Shown here in pieces: positions 7,402 to 14,807 of a stretch of DNA of 19,974 bases (its first letter is position 1; each line of letters starts with the position of its first letter). Origin of the DNA: TMED27 sp050633165 (GTDB lineage: Bacteria > Pseudomonadota > Alphaproteobacteria > Micavibrionales > Micavibrionaceae); NCBI GenBank assembly GCA_050633165.1, contig JBOEFZ010000010.1, positions 1-19,974 on the forward strand. The letters are read 5' to 3'. Position numbers and translations under genes: made by a program. The notes under the pieces were generated by a model. The model ran no database searches. It was not told the DNA's origin and saw nothing but the letters and a program-made list of their open reading frames with translations.

Positions 7402-7648
7402 CCCGAAAAACTCCCTTTTGATACGGAAACGGCCAGTAGATTTCTCTACCAGCCGGGGAGTTGATTTCCGTCACATGAACGGCGCAGCGTATTTACGCAA
7501 GCGCTATTGTATTCCGCCGCCTCCCCGACACAAGTCGAGAAGGCATCGCGTTTAACGGCCCGATGCTATTGGCCGCATGTGAGGGGAAATCACGCCCCAA
7601 TCTGTCCAGATGGACAAATCAAACCATTAATAGCCTGAAAAGGCATGA
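7402..7648 (-). ncRNA. Structured leader resembling C4 antisense RNA
   Basis: The 247-bp gap holds many hairpins on the minus strand. Hairpin A (7430-7455) is an 11-bp stem CGGCUGGUAGA/UCUACUGGCCG with a GAAA tetraloop; hairpin C (7519-7544) is an 11-bp stem GCCUUCUCGAC/GUCGGGGAGGC. Both need G-U pairs, so they are intact only as minus-strand RNA. Others are B (7482-7504), D (CGGCC/GGCCG, 7556-7575), E (7583-7598) and F (7603-7616). ACGGAAA/UUUCCGU (7465-7471 with 7423-7429) encloses A and leaves a 9-nt bulge. AACUCCC in the bulge matches GGGAGUU at 7409-7415, the ribosome-binding site of the next gene. Position and anti-RBS pairing fit the C4 antisense RNA of phages P1/P7. Conceptual translation before the gene reads YAAPFM-stop-RKSTPRLVEKSTGRF, like spurious peptides I recall from such regions. 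Family assignment is from memory and unverified. Confidence 0.6.
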
Positions 7649-8227
7649 TTATTCAACTGTTCGTTCGTCATCATCACCCGTTTGTATCGAAAGATCGTAC
7701 GTGCTGATTACGTTGATCTGTGTCCGGGGCGGCGGGGTTGATGGCGTCTTTAACATGCCGTAATGCTGCATGAGCAGTTCCAGCGCCCTCATTTTATTCT
7801 GAAAACTCAAGTGAAGGATTGCATCTGATTCCTTTGATTTCTTCAAATCTACGCCAACTCGCAATATTGCTCCCGCATTTTCGCCAACAACAATATCTGC
7901 TTCCGGTTTCAATTTGAGTTCACCGTCAACAATATCAAAGAAATCAGCCGGATTAGCAAAAGCGATAATCTTTAATTCCCGAATAACCCTGTCAGCATCG
8001 GTTTCCAACTCCTGTTCGTTGGGTTTCCTCTCTCCTGTGACACGCAACATACGGCTTTGTTTAAGGTCTTCGATGTGTCTTTGAATGTGAGGTTTTGTTA
8101 AGTTTTCAGAGCCAATTTCCTTTGCACTGTTTTCACTGTATCCGGCCCTTATTGCCGCCTGTGTCGCATTCAAATCAATGAGATATTCCCGGCAAAATTG
8201 TTCTTGTCGTGCTGTTAGTCCTGACAT
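7649..8227 (-). CDS. terS: Phage terminase small subunit (terminase_2 type)
   Basis: A 192-residue protein whose first ~60 residues carry the hallmark of terminase small subunits: LTARQEQFCREYLIDLNATQAAIRAGYSENSAKEIGSENL, a helix-turn-helix that recognises packaging sites. The middle (ADRVIRELKIIAFANPADFFDI, then a module ending in NKMRALELLMQHYGM) is also typical of this family. The normal partner, a large ATPase terminase, is absent from the element, as are portal and capsid genes. In phage-inducible islands a TerS of their own redirects a helper phage's packaging motor to island DNA; that is the likely role here. The gene overlaps the upstream helicase gene by 13 bases, so it is part of the replication operon. 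Confidence 0.9.
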   Translation of the reverse strand: MSGLTARQEQFCREYLIDLNATQAAIRAGYSENSAKEIGSENLTKPHIQRHIEDLKQSRMLRVTGERKPNEQELETDADRVIRELKIIAFANPADFFDIVDGELKLKPEADIVVGENAGAILRVGVDLKKSKESDAILHLSFQNKMRALELLMQHYGMLKTPSTPPPRTQINVISTYDLSIQTGDDDERTVE

Positions 8228-9378
8228 GTCCCATTTTCTTTTGTTTGAAGATGCTCAACTTTATCGAAGGTGCTCACGTTTTTGGGATGAGCACCTTGCA
8301 CATCTTCCAAATCAGGGAGTCGCCATATCCATGAGCCTTTTTGGCCGTCTTTCTTAGGTTTTATGCCAAGTGCGCTTTTTGCGCGGTTCAATGTGGCTTC
8401 TGATATACCAGCCTGCCTAGCCTGTGTTTTCACTTCATTCGCAGTGCGGCCAATAATACACACTTCCCGTAAAAACTCTTTTGCTTCTTCCAATGCGCTC
8501 TGTTCTTGTCGTTCATTGTCACTGGACAAAATTTCATCGGCTTGCTCTGTTATCAGGTCATCCTCAAACACGACATGACTTGTGTGAATACCACCGGATA
8601 GGGCAACACTCTCAATCGTAAAAGCAAAGCCTGTGCGATCATCTCCGATGTTGTTTTTGATTGGAAGGAACAAACGCCTTTCAGGATTGTCCTGATCTTT
8701 GGCAACAACATATGCGGCGCGCGCGGCAGCAACAAAAGCCAGCGATCCTGTAATACGCTGCAATGCCTGCTTCGATTGACTCTTGTTCAGGTGTGTTACC
8801 CCCAAAACAGAAACATTATGTTTTGCCGCCATATCAGAGAGAGGGGATAAAAGCGCCCGAATATCTGAATTTTTGTGGCTGTCCGTACCACCGAGATATG
8901 CGCTTATGGGATCAATAACAACAAGCGCTGTATCACCAATGTTTGTTAAAAAAGTATCCAAATTCTGTATGTCCTGCTTCAAGTCAAATCCGCGCTCATA
9001 TTGTTTGCCATCAACATCGACACATTTAACGGCATCGAGAATGAAGATTTTGGACAGGTTTGCACCAACAGCTTCCAGTCGTGGCCTTATTGTGTCGGCG
9101 GCATCATCTTCCGCAGAGAGAAAAACAACACTTCCATGTGGACATTGTGCGTTCTCGACAGGCCACTCTGTCCCGTTTGTAACTCTTGCAGCCATATAAG
9201 CTGTAAGCTGCGATTTTCCTAAACCGGGATCACCCGCAAGAATTGTCAACTTGCCTCTGGCAATTCGTTTATCCCACAGCCATTGTATTGGTTCTGCTTT
9301 AACATCTGATAATCGGCGATAAGATACGCCATTAAGCTGCGGGGAGGCATTTTCGATGATTTCTTTTACTTTATTCAT
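8215..9378 (-). CDS. RepA-like AAA replicative helicase (AAA_25)
   Basis: A 387-residue RecA-fold ATPase like plasmid RepA hexameric helicases. Walker A is GDPGLGKS at residues 49-56, an acidic AEDD follows at 89-92, Walker B is ALVVIDP at 151-157, and a sensor-like THLNKS lies at 195-200. The C-terminal part (about 295-350, EFLREV...GRTANEVKTQARQAGISEATLNRAKSALGI) reads as a winged helix. It should unwind the element's origin together with the primase-like protein encoded just upstream, whose gene overlaps it by four bases (ATGA). Separate primase and helicase genes replace the single fused Pri-Rep protein of many satellites such as P4. Confidence 0.9.
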   Translation of the reverse strand: MNKVKEIIENASPQLNGVSYRRLSDVKAEPIQWLWDKRIARGKLTILAGDPGLGKSQLTAYMAARVTNGTEWPVENAQCPHGSVVFLSAEDDAADTIRPRLEAVGANLSKIFILDAVKCVDVDGKQYERGFDLKQDIQNLDTFLTNIGDTALVVIDPISAYLGGTDSHKNSDIRALLSPLSDMAAKHNVSVLGVTHLNKSQSKQALQRITGSLAFVAAARAAYVVAKDQDNPERRLFLPIKNNIGDDRTGFAFTIESVALSGGIHTSHVVFEDDLITEQADEILSSDNERQEQSALEEAKEFLREVCIIGRTANEVKTQARQAGISEATLNRAKSALGIKPKKDGQKGSWIWRLPDLEDVQGAHPKNVSTFDKVEHLQTKENGTCQD

Positions 9379-10217
9379 AGACGATCCTGCACATAAAGAT
9401 CGTTAAAATCACCCGAACAGGGAGGAACGGCCAGAACAGCGCCAACGGACATGGCAGCTTGTCGTGCCTTTGTTAGGCCGGGATTGCCTTTTGTGTTGTT
9501 GTCATTGTCAGCGCACACAATCAGCTTGATATGTGGGTGTTTTAGCCGCAGGGCCTGTGCCACAGACAAGAGGTTCCCTGCATCAAACGCGACAGCAGCA
9601 GCGTATCCGGTTGTTTCGTAGATCGTTGCGGCCGTGGCGTAGCCTTCTGCAATGCAAAGCGTTTTGGACGGCGTTCCTATCAGGAAATGGCAGGATTTTT
9701 TTCTTCCACCTGATAAAAACCGTTTATTTCCTTCACTGTCAATAAATTGCAGGCTGTGCAAACATCCGGCAGTGTCATGCATCGGGATAACTAAAAGTCC
9801 TTTGTGCAGGCGCAAGCCGTGACAGCTTACATGCTTTTTTAGCAAATACCCGTGATTGTCCGGTGCAGACGGTGTAGTCTTCCAGATTGCCTGCGCTTTA
9901 TTTCTCGCAGCTTTGTGCCGTAAGCGTTCAGCTTCTGCGCGGGTTTGACGGGCTTTGGCAATACGTTTTTGATGTTGTTGTTTTTGCGCCGGGCTTAATT
10001 CACGGGTGTTTCGTTCGCACCATATGTGTTTTTCACCTGTTTTCCAGCTACCAAATATACCACTGGCAACATCGCCACTAAACAGGACATACCAACCGTT
10101 TTTACTGCACTGTCTATCGCCCTGCACGTGAAAACGGTGTAACGCTCCATCCGGTATCAGGACATCTTTACAGGCAAGACCAGCCCCTGCCATAGCAGAT
10201 TCAAAAGATACAGGCAT
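9375..10217 (-). CDS. Toprim-domain primase-like replication protein
   Basis: A 280-residue protein with a C-terminal Toprim domain: the catalytic Glu in CIAEGYATAATIYE (E191), the metal-binding DxD in CADNDN (D237, D239), and a late acidic FNDLY (D270-D273). The N-terminal part includes GWYVLFSGDVASGIFGSWKTGEKHIW, a motif shared with the primases of P4 and related phages and plasmids, and a basic helical linker (about 75-110). It probably makes primers for the helicase encoded next. No clear Cys4 zinc ribbon is visible, so the Zn-finger of P4 alpha appears to be missing. The gene overlaps the helicase start by four bases and follows the AlpA-like gene by three. Confidence 0.88.
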   Translation of the reverse strand: MPVSFESAMAGAGLACKDVLIPDGALHRFHVQGDRQCSKNGWYVLFSGDVASGIFGSWKTGEKHIWCERNTRELSPAQKQQHQKRIAKARQTRAEAERLRHKAARNKAQAIWKTTPSAPDNHGYLLKKHVSCHGLRLHKGLLVIPMHDTAGCLHSLQFIDSEGNKRFLSGGRKKSCHFLIGTPSKTLCIAEGYATAATIYETTGYAAAVAFDAGNLLSVAQALRLKHPHIKLIVCADNDNNTKGNPGLTKARQAAMSVGAVLAVPPCSGDFNDLYVQDRL

Positions 10218-10220
10218 GGG

Positions 10221-10454
10221 TTATTCTCCATTTGCAGGAGTAACGCCATTGCTTTCATCTACCCATTCAAAAAATGATGGGACGTGGATCAGGACTTTAC
10301 GCCCGACACGCCGGATGCATTTTTTGAATCCGTTGGTGTTGGCGTAAAAAACCAGATGACGCAAGCCGCCCTCATTGAAGGCAGGATACTGCTCTGAAAA
10401 CTGTTTGATGGTTAGAAGGGGGTTGTCTTGTATGTTTGATAAGATGTTTGTCAT
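10221..10454 (-). CDS. AlpA/Xis-like helix-turn-helix protein
   Basis: A 77-residue protein with the layout LLTIKQFSEQYPAFNEGGLRHLVFYANTNGFKKCIRRVGRKVLIHVPSFFEWVDE, i.e. an initial helix-turn-helix, a linker and a VGRKVLI wing, as in the small excisionase/AlpA-type proteins of islands and phages. A strong ribosome-binding site (TTGAGGTGA) lies just before the ATG. It heads the primase-helicase-terS gene block, and two inverted repeats sit in its upstream region, so it may regulate this operon and help excision. In PICIs AlpA plays both roles, but which applies here is not shown by sequence. Confidence 0.8.
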   Translation of the reverse strand: MTNILSNIQDNPLLTIKQFSEQYPAFNEGGLRHLVFYANTNGFKKCIRRVGRKVLIHVPSFFEWVDESNGVTPANGE

Positions 10455-10480
10455 GGTTTCACCTCAATTATTGAAAATTG

Positions 10481-10545
10481 TACAGCACGATTGCTGTATG
10501 AGGTGATTTATCAGGCTGTTTTCACGGATAACGTCATTTCGTGAA
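10481..10545 (-). promoter_or_regulatory. Operator region upstream of the AlpA-like gene
   Basis: Two dyads lie in the gap before the AlpA-like gene: TACAGCA-CGAT-TGCTGTA (10481-10498) and TTCACG-13 nt-CGTGAA (10521-10545). A minus-strand TACAAT overlaps the edge of the first dyad and could be a -10 box, although I find no good -35 at 17 bp. A GGTGAT word (10502-10507) is also one half of the dyad upstream of the integrase. This looks like a repressor-controlled promoter of the replication block. Confidence 0.5.
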
Positions 10546-10554
10546 TAAATGATA

Positions 10555-11292
10555 CTAGCCGTGATTTTTTTTAATTTTAGAGACAACGTTGTTAAATGTT
10601 GTTCTCTGCATAGGCTTTGAGATACCGCGATATGATTGCCATTCAATAATGTTGCCTTCAACACTCTTTATGCAGCTATCATCATCGTGTTCAAAATTTG
10701 CTTTCAAATGTTTCCAAACATCGTTCGCAGGGATGTTTTTTTCAGGAAAGCCAAGGGATAAAATTGTACGCCTAATTTCTTCATGGAGTTCATTGACACG
10801 TTTTTGTTTGGGCTTTCGTAGAACATGGGAAAGTTTTCTTTGAGGTTGCTCGATGGGAGAAGTAATGTTTTCATCGCCGGATGCGAAAAAGGTTTCTACC
10901 TTTGCTTTTTTAATAAGGATGTCATTCCAGCGCAGTCCATTTTTTCCGGTAGGATTGGCGAAGGCTGGCTTCCGCATTATGGTTTTAAATTCAAGGCCCA
11001 TCCACGTGGGCGCAGGGATTTTTTCTCGGTTTTTGATGTCTTCACCGTAATAGCCGTAAGCAACAATATGACCGGATCGCAAGAGCGTTAAAAGTTGTCT
11101 TGTTTCTGCATATTTCTTTCGTTTTCCATCATCATATGGAGTAACAAAATCAGAAAAATAAGTTGCCGAGGAAAAATCACTGACTGTTTGAAGAGTTTCA
11201 ACGATGTCAGGACTGCGCCAAACAACCCAAGCCAAAGCCTGATCGAGATTCCAGTATTCTTCATCCATTGGCATCACCGAATATTTTCTCAT
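10555..11292 (-). CDS. Unknown island protein between integrase and AlpA-like gene
   Basis: A protein of up to 245 residues. I recognise the general style of a family found beside integrases in alphaproteobacterial islands: an opening YWNLDQALAWVVWRSPDIV, a central LLTLLRSGHIVAYGYYG, then IPAPTWMGLEF, and a basic, helical C-terminal part. No catalytic motif or membrane segment is visible. Function unknown; DNA binding or regulation would fit its position. The first ATG (11292) lies 32 bases inside the integrase gene. The ATGs at 11274 (MPMDEEYW) and 11268 (MDEEYW, overlapping the integrase stop as ATGGATGA) are better candidates, so the true protein is probably 237-239 residues. Confidence 0.65.
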   Translation of the reverse strand: MRKYSVMPMDEEYWNLDQALAWVVWRSPDIVETLQTVSDFSSATYFSDFVTPYDDGKRKKYAETRQLLTLLRSGHIVAYGYYGEDIKNREKIPAPTWMGLEFKTIMRKPAFANPTGKNGLRWNDILIKKAKVETFFASGDENITSPIEQPQRKLSHVLRKPKQKRVNELHEEIRRTILSLGFPEKNIPANDVWKHLKANFEHDDDSCIKSVEGNIIEWQSYRGISKPMQRTTFNNVVSKIKKNHG

Positions 11293-12334
11293 TCATACTG
11301 GCAACAACACTGCTTGTGTGGGCTTCGGACAGGTGAGCATAGCGTTTGACCATTTGCAGTGTCTTGTGCCCCAAAACATCTGCAATTTCGGCCAATGACG
11401 CGCCATTCATGGCTAGATATGAGGCAGCACTGTGTCGTAAGTCATGGAAGTTAAAATTCTCTATTTCTGCATTGCGCACAGCCGTATTCCATGGAGAACG
11501 GATGTCTATGGGCTGTTCGGGATAGCGTGTGTTTGGAAACAGCAGGGGCGTGTCCAATCGTCTGATTTTAGCCCAATCCTGCAAGAGGGCTTTGGCGTGT
11601 CCTGTCAGGGGCAGCACCCGGCGCTCACTGTTTTTGGTTTCGTGTAAAACGATCTGTCCTCTGGCAAAGTCGATCTGATCCCATGCAAGAGAGGTGATTT
11701 CACCCAAACGTGCACCCGTTGATAAGGCCAAAACAACAATGGGATAGAGGTGTCTGCTTTTGCTGGCCTTACATTCTGCTAATAGCCTGTCTCTTTCATC
11801 ATCGTTTAAAAAACGAACCCGGCCACGCGGCTCTTTAAGTTTTGACAGCTTGGCACACGGATTTTCGTTGATCCATTCCCATTCTTTGTATGCAACGCTC
11901 ATAAGGTGGGAGAGGGCCGCTACATAACGGTTTACAGTGGCAGGGCCACGTTTTTTGCCATTCGGCAAGGGATCATGCAGTAGCTTTGCACGCTGCTCTG
12001 ATATGACGGATGTCGTTGTGTCTGCCAGCGTATAAGCGCCGATCTGATCTTTCCACCAATCAAGTTGCTGCGCCTGTTTGGGGCCGCTTTTAGGTTTGCG
12101 AGGCAGGATTTCCTTTTTGTATCGGTCAATCGCTTCTGCCAATATTTTGCGTTTGGCTGTGCTTGTTTTAAAATGCCGTCCCTCACGAATTGCAGATTCC
12201 GTGGCCGCAGCCCATTTCTTTGCATCCGATTTACGGTCAAAGGTTGCGCTTTGTGCAGGATGGCCTTTTAAACGAACTTTCACCCGGTATGTCGTTTTGC
12301 CATCCTCTGTTTTTCTTTGTTCGATTGTAGCCAT
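11261..12334 (-). CDS. int: Tyrosine-type site-specific integrase
   Basis: A 357-residue phage-type tyrosine recombinase. The N-terminal ~60 residues form the arm-binding domain (TTYRVKVRLKGHPAQSATFDRKSDAKKWAA), followed by a core-binding domain (about 65-165). The catalytic set is complete: R209 (STGARLGE), K234 (ETKNSERR), H297 and R300 (FHDLRH), H323 (LGHKT) and nucleophile Y332 (KRYAHL). It lies 265 bp from the intact tRNA-Asn and points away from it, the usual arrangement for integrases that use a tRNA 3' end as attachment site. No ribosome-binding site is visible; instead an inverted repeat spans the start codon, which may limit expression. Confidence 0.96.
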   Translation of the reverse strand: MATIEQRKTEDGKTTYRVKVRLKGHPAQSATFDRKSDAKKWAAATESAIREGRHFKTSTAKRKILAEAIDRYKKEILPRKPKSGPKQAQQLDWWKDQIGAYTLADTTTSVISEQRAKLLHDPLPNGKKRGPATVNRYVAALSHLMSVAYKEWEWINENPCAKLSKLKEPRGRVRFLNDDERDRLLAECKASKSRHLYPIVVLALSTGARLGEITSLAWDQIDFARGQIVLHETKNSERRVLPLTGHAKALLQDWAKIRRLDTPLLFPNTRYPEQPIDIRSPWNTAVRNAEIENFNFHDLRHSAASYLAMNGASLAEIADVLGHKTLQMVKRYAHLSEAHTSSVVASMNEKIFGDANG

Positions 12335-12349
12335 GAGATGAGGCTACAA
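12325..12349 (-). promoter_or_regulatory. Inverted repeat across the integrase start codon
   Basis: TTGTAGCC (12325-12332) and GGCTACAA (12342-12349) form an 8-bp dyad with a 9-nt gap. In the mRNA the start AUG lies at the loop/stem border (UCAUCUCAU then GGCUACAA), so the hairpin could block initiation. As DNA it could equally be an operator. Confidence 0.5.
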
Positions 12350-12598
12350 AAACCCACAATAAATAGCAATAGGTGATAGATAATCACCATAATATTTCAT
12401 TATTTTAAAATAAAAACAGCATGTTATACGCTTAACTTTTTAAAAAGGGACACTTTTGGGGCATTTTTCCGTGACAAAAGTGACAAAAACGCCGAATCTT
12501 GATCAGATCGAGGAAGTTTGGTTTCGTGTGGTTTGTTGTGATTTTTTGCAGGTGAGTGTCCCGCTAATGTCCCATTTTGAAATGTGCGAGCTTGAAAG
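12335..12598. promoter_or_regulatory. Right-end control region: putative arm sites and operators
   Basis: This interval between int and attR has no gene. It holds AACCCACAA (12351-12359), a GGTGAT-5-ATCACC dyad (12372-12388) next to a minus-strand TATTAT that could be the int -10 box, an inverted TGTCCC (12447-12452), a tandem pair of GTGACAAAA (12471-12488), TGATTTTTTG (12539-12548), GTGAGTGTCCCGC (12552-12564) and AATGTCCC (12566-12573). Several words match the left end, as expected for integrase arm sites; the tandem 9-mers could be excisionase sites. Binding roles are inferred. Confidence 0.5.
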
Positions 12599-12673
<75 letters not shown>

Positions 12674-12696
12674 ACATTGAAGTGGTACGTTGGGGA

Positions 12697-12750
12697 AGTA
12701 TATGCCTGTTTTCGCATGGCTTTGTCAATAGCCTCGCTTTGTGTTTTACA
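12697..12750. promoter_or_regulatory. Overlapping divergent promoters of tRNA-Asn and recQ
   Basis: On the plus strand TTGTCA (12722-12727), 17 bp and TTTACA (12745-12750) form a plausible promoter for recQ. On the minus strand TTGACA (12723-12728) is followed by CATATA after 18 bp, or TATACT after 20 bp, for tRNA-Asn. The two -35 boxes overlap almost completely, so the two units may compete for polymerase. Confidence 0.5.
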
Positions 12751-12773
12751 AAGAATCTGATACCCCTAATAAA

Positions 12774-14609
12774 ATGTCAGTACAAACGCACCCCAAGCCC
12801 GCACAAACGCAGCCACACAGCCCCAAAGAAATCCTCTCCGAAATCTTCGGCTATGATGAATTTCGCGGTGATCAGGCGCAAATTATTGATGATGTCATCG
12901 CGGGCAAAAGCTGCGGCGTTCTCATGCCAACAGGCAGCGGAAAGTCCCTATGCTATCAAATTCCCGCAATATGCCGGCGCGGCACAGGAATCATCATCTC
13001 CCCCCTTATCGCCCTGATGCAGGATCAAGTCATCGCGCTGAGGGAGCTAGGCGTCAACGCCGCCGCCATCCATTCCGGCCTTGATTACGCCGAGCTTAAT
13101 GCACTGATGGATGAGCTGAGGGCGGGGGGGCTAGACCTCGTTTATATCGCGCCCGAACGCCTCGTGAATGATGCTTTTTTGGATATCCTTGATAACATCG
13201 AAATCGCGCTCTTCGCGGTGGATGAGGCGCATTGTATCTCCCAATGGGGGCATGATTTCCGCCCTGAATATCGCCAAGTCTCGCTCCTCCGCACGCGCTA
13301 CCCTAATGTTCCATGCATCGCGCTGACCGCCACCGCCGACACGCCCACGCGCAATGATATTGTCGAGCGCCTCTCCCTCCCGCATCTTTACATTGCCGGA
13401 TTCGATCGCCCCAACATTACCTATCACGTCGCCATCAAAAACAACCCGAAAAGTCAGCTCCAACGCTTCTTAAAAGCTCGCGATAAAAGCGAAAGCGGCA
13501 TAATCTACTGCCTCTCCCGCCGCAAGGTCGAAGACACCGCCGCATGGCTGCGCGAGCAAGGCTATAACGCGCTGCCCTACCACGCCCGTCTCGCCCCCGA
13601 AATTCGCGCGGAAAACCAAGCGCGGTTCTTAAAGGAAGAAGGCATCATCATGTGCGCAACAATCGCGTTCGGCATGGGCATCAACAAACCCGATGTGCGA
13701 TTCGTCGCCCATATGGATCTGCCCAAAAATATCGAAGCCTATTACCAAGAAACGGGCAGGGCAGGGCGCGACGGCCTCCCCGCAACCGCATGGATGGTCT
13801 ACGGCCTCCAGGACCTCGCCCTGCAACGGCAAATGATCGAAAGCTCCGATGCGCCCGAGGAGCAAAAGAAGATTGAGCGCCAAAAACTCACCGCTTTCTT
13901 GGGCTATTGCGAAACCGCCACCTGCCGCCGCCAAGTCCTGCTCAATTATTTCGACGATAGCGGCGAGCCATGCGGCAATTGCGACACCTGCATCACCCCG
14001 CCAAAAACCATCGATGGTTCCATCGCGGTGCAAAAGCTCCTCTCCTGCGTCTACCGCACCAACCAAATCTTCGGCAGCGGCTATATCATCGACGTGCTAT
14101 TAGGGCGCAATAACGATCGCATCACAAAATTCCGCCACGATCAAATCTCTACCTTTGGAATTGGCACCGAACATTCATCCAAAGAATGGCAAAGCATCAT
14201 CCGCCAAACGGTGGCTTGCGGCTATCTTTACGTTGATATGGACAATCATGGCGGCCTGAAATTCACCCAAGAAGGCGCAGCATTCCTAAAAGAAAAACCA
14301 GCCCTAAAACTCCGCCTCGATCCCAAAACCATCGGCACCGCAAGCAGCAAATCCCCCACCGCAAGCCGCCCTGCAATCACCTTGGAAAATGAAACGGATC
14401 AAGAGCTGTTTAACGCGCTAAAAGCCCTGCGCCTGTCCATCGCCAAGGAACAAAATGTCCCGCCCTATGTCGTCTTCCACGACAAAACCCTGCTGGAAAT
14501 GATCGTCCGCAATCCCCTAACTCTAATGGATATGTCTGAAATCCCTGGCGTAGGGCACTCCAAACTCGAAAAATACGGGCAAGCATTTTTGGATGCTTTG
14601 GTAAGGTAA
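12774..14609 (+). CDS. recQ: ATP-dependent DNA helicase RecQ
   Basis: A 611-residue superfamily 2 helicase of standard RecQ length. It unwinds DNA 3' to 5' in recombination and fork repair. Motif I is MPTGSGKS (51-58), motif II DEAH (150-153), followed by CISQWGHDFRPEY; motif III is ALTATA, and motif VI is ETGRAGRDG. A zinc-binding cysteine set follows (CETATCRRQ, then CGNCDTC), then the winged helix (FGSGYIIDVLLG) and a C-terminal HRDC domain (DQELFNALKALRLSIAKEQNVPPYVVFHDKTL). I chose ATG 12774 because the next upstream ATG, at 12741, lies inside the likely promoter between its -35 and -10 boxes and its extra residues are not family-like. It is chromosomal, directly right of the mobile element. 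Confidence 0.95.
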   Translation: MSVQTHPKPAQTQPHSPKEILSEIFGYDEFRGDQAQIIDDVIAGKSCGVLMPTGSGKSLCYQIPAICRRGTGIIISPLIALMQDQVIALRELGVNAAAIHSGLDYAELNALMDELRAGGLDLVYIAPERLVNDAFLDILDNIEIALFAVDEAHCISQWGHDFRPEYRQVSLLRTRYPNVPCIALTATADTPTRNDIVERLSLPHLYIAGFDRPNITYHVAIKNNPKSQLQRFLKARDKSESGIIYCLSRRKVEDTAAWLREQGYNALPYHARLAPEIRAENQARFLKEEGIIMCATIAFGMGINKPDVRFVAHMDLPKNIEAYYQETGRAGRDGLPATAWMVYGLQDLALQRQMIESSDAPEEQKKIERQKLTAFLGYCETATCRRQVLLNYFDDSGEPCGNCDTCITPPKTIDGSIAVQKLLSCVYRTNQIFGSGYIIDVLLGRNNDRITKFRHDQISTFGIGTEHSSKEWQSIIRQTVACGYLYVDMDNHGGLKFTQEGAAFLKEKPALKLRLDPKTIGTASSKSPTASRPAITLENETDQELFNALKALRLSIAKEQNVPPYVVFHDKTLLEMIVRNPLTLMDMSEIPGVGHSKLEKYGQAFLDALVR

Positions 14610-14672
14610 CTATATCTATTGACGCGGCAGGGTAAAATCCTCTACACCTTTACCCGCAATCATTTCATATGG

Positions 14673-14746
14673 GGCGCGGTGGCAGAGTGGCTATGCAGCG
14701 GATTGCAAATCCGTGTACACCGGTTCGACTCCGGTCCGTGCCTCCA
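14673..14746 (+). tRNA. tRNA-Cys (anticodon GCA)
   Basis: A complete cloverleaf with acceptor GGCGCGG/CCGTGCC (one G-T pair), D arm GGCAGAGTGGCTATGC, anticodon stem and loop GGATTGCAAATCC (GCA), T arm GGTTCGACTCC and an encoded CCA. A TTGACG at 14619-14624 could be its -35 box. Confidence 0.95.
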
Positions 14747-14807
14747 TCGAAATCACAGGCTGCATTTTAAACTGGTCAATAAAAACCATCCGCGTTAAAG
14801 TTTAATC

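Noticed and set aside
7402..7648. Hammerhead or common metabolite riboswitch in the leader
   Set aside because: No CUGAUGA/GAAA hammerhead core and no conserved box of cobalamin, TPP or SAM riboswitches was recognised; C4-like architecture explains the anti-RBS pairing better.
7563..7763. Plus-strand frame over the terS end and the structured leader
   Set aside because: The hairpins there are intact only as minus-strand RNA, and the product has no protein-like features.
12741..12773. Upstream ATG for recQ
   Set aside because: It lies within the likely promoter, between the -35 and -10 boxes; ATG 12774 fits better.
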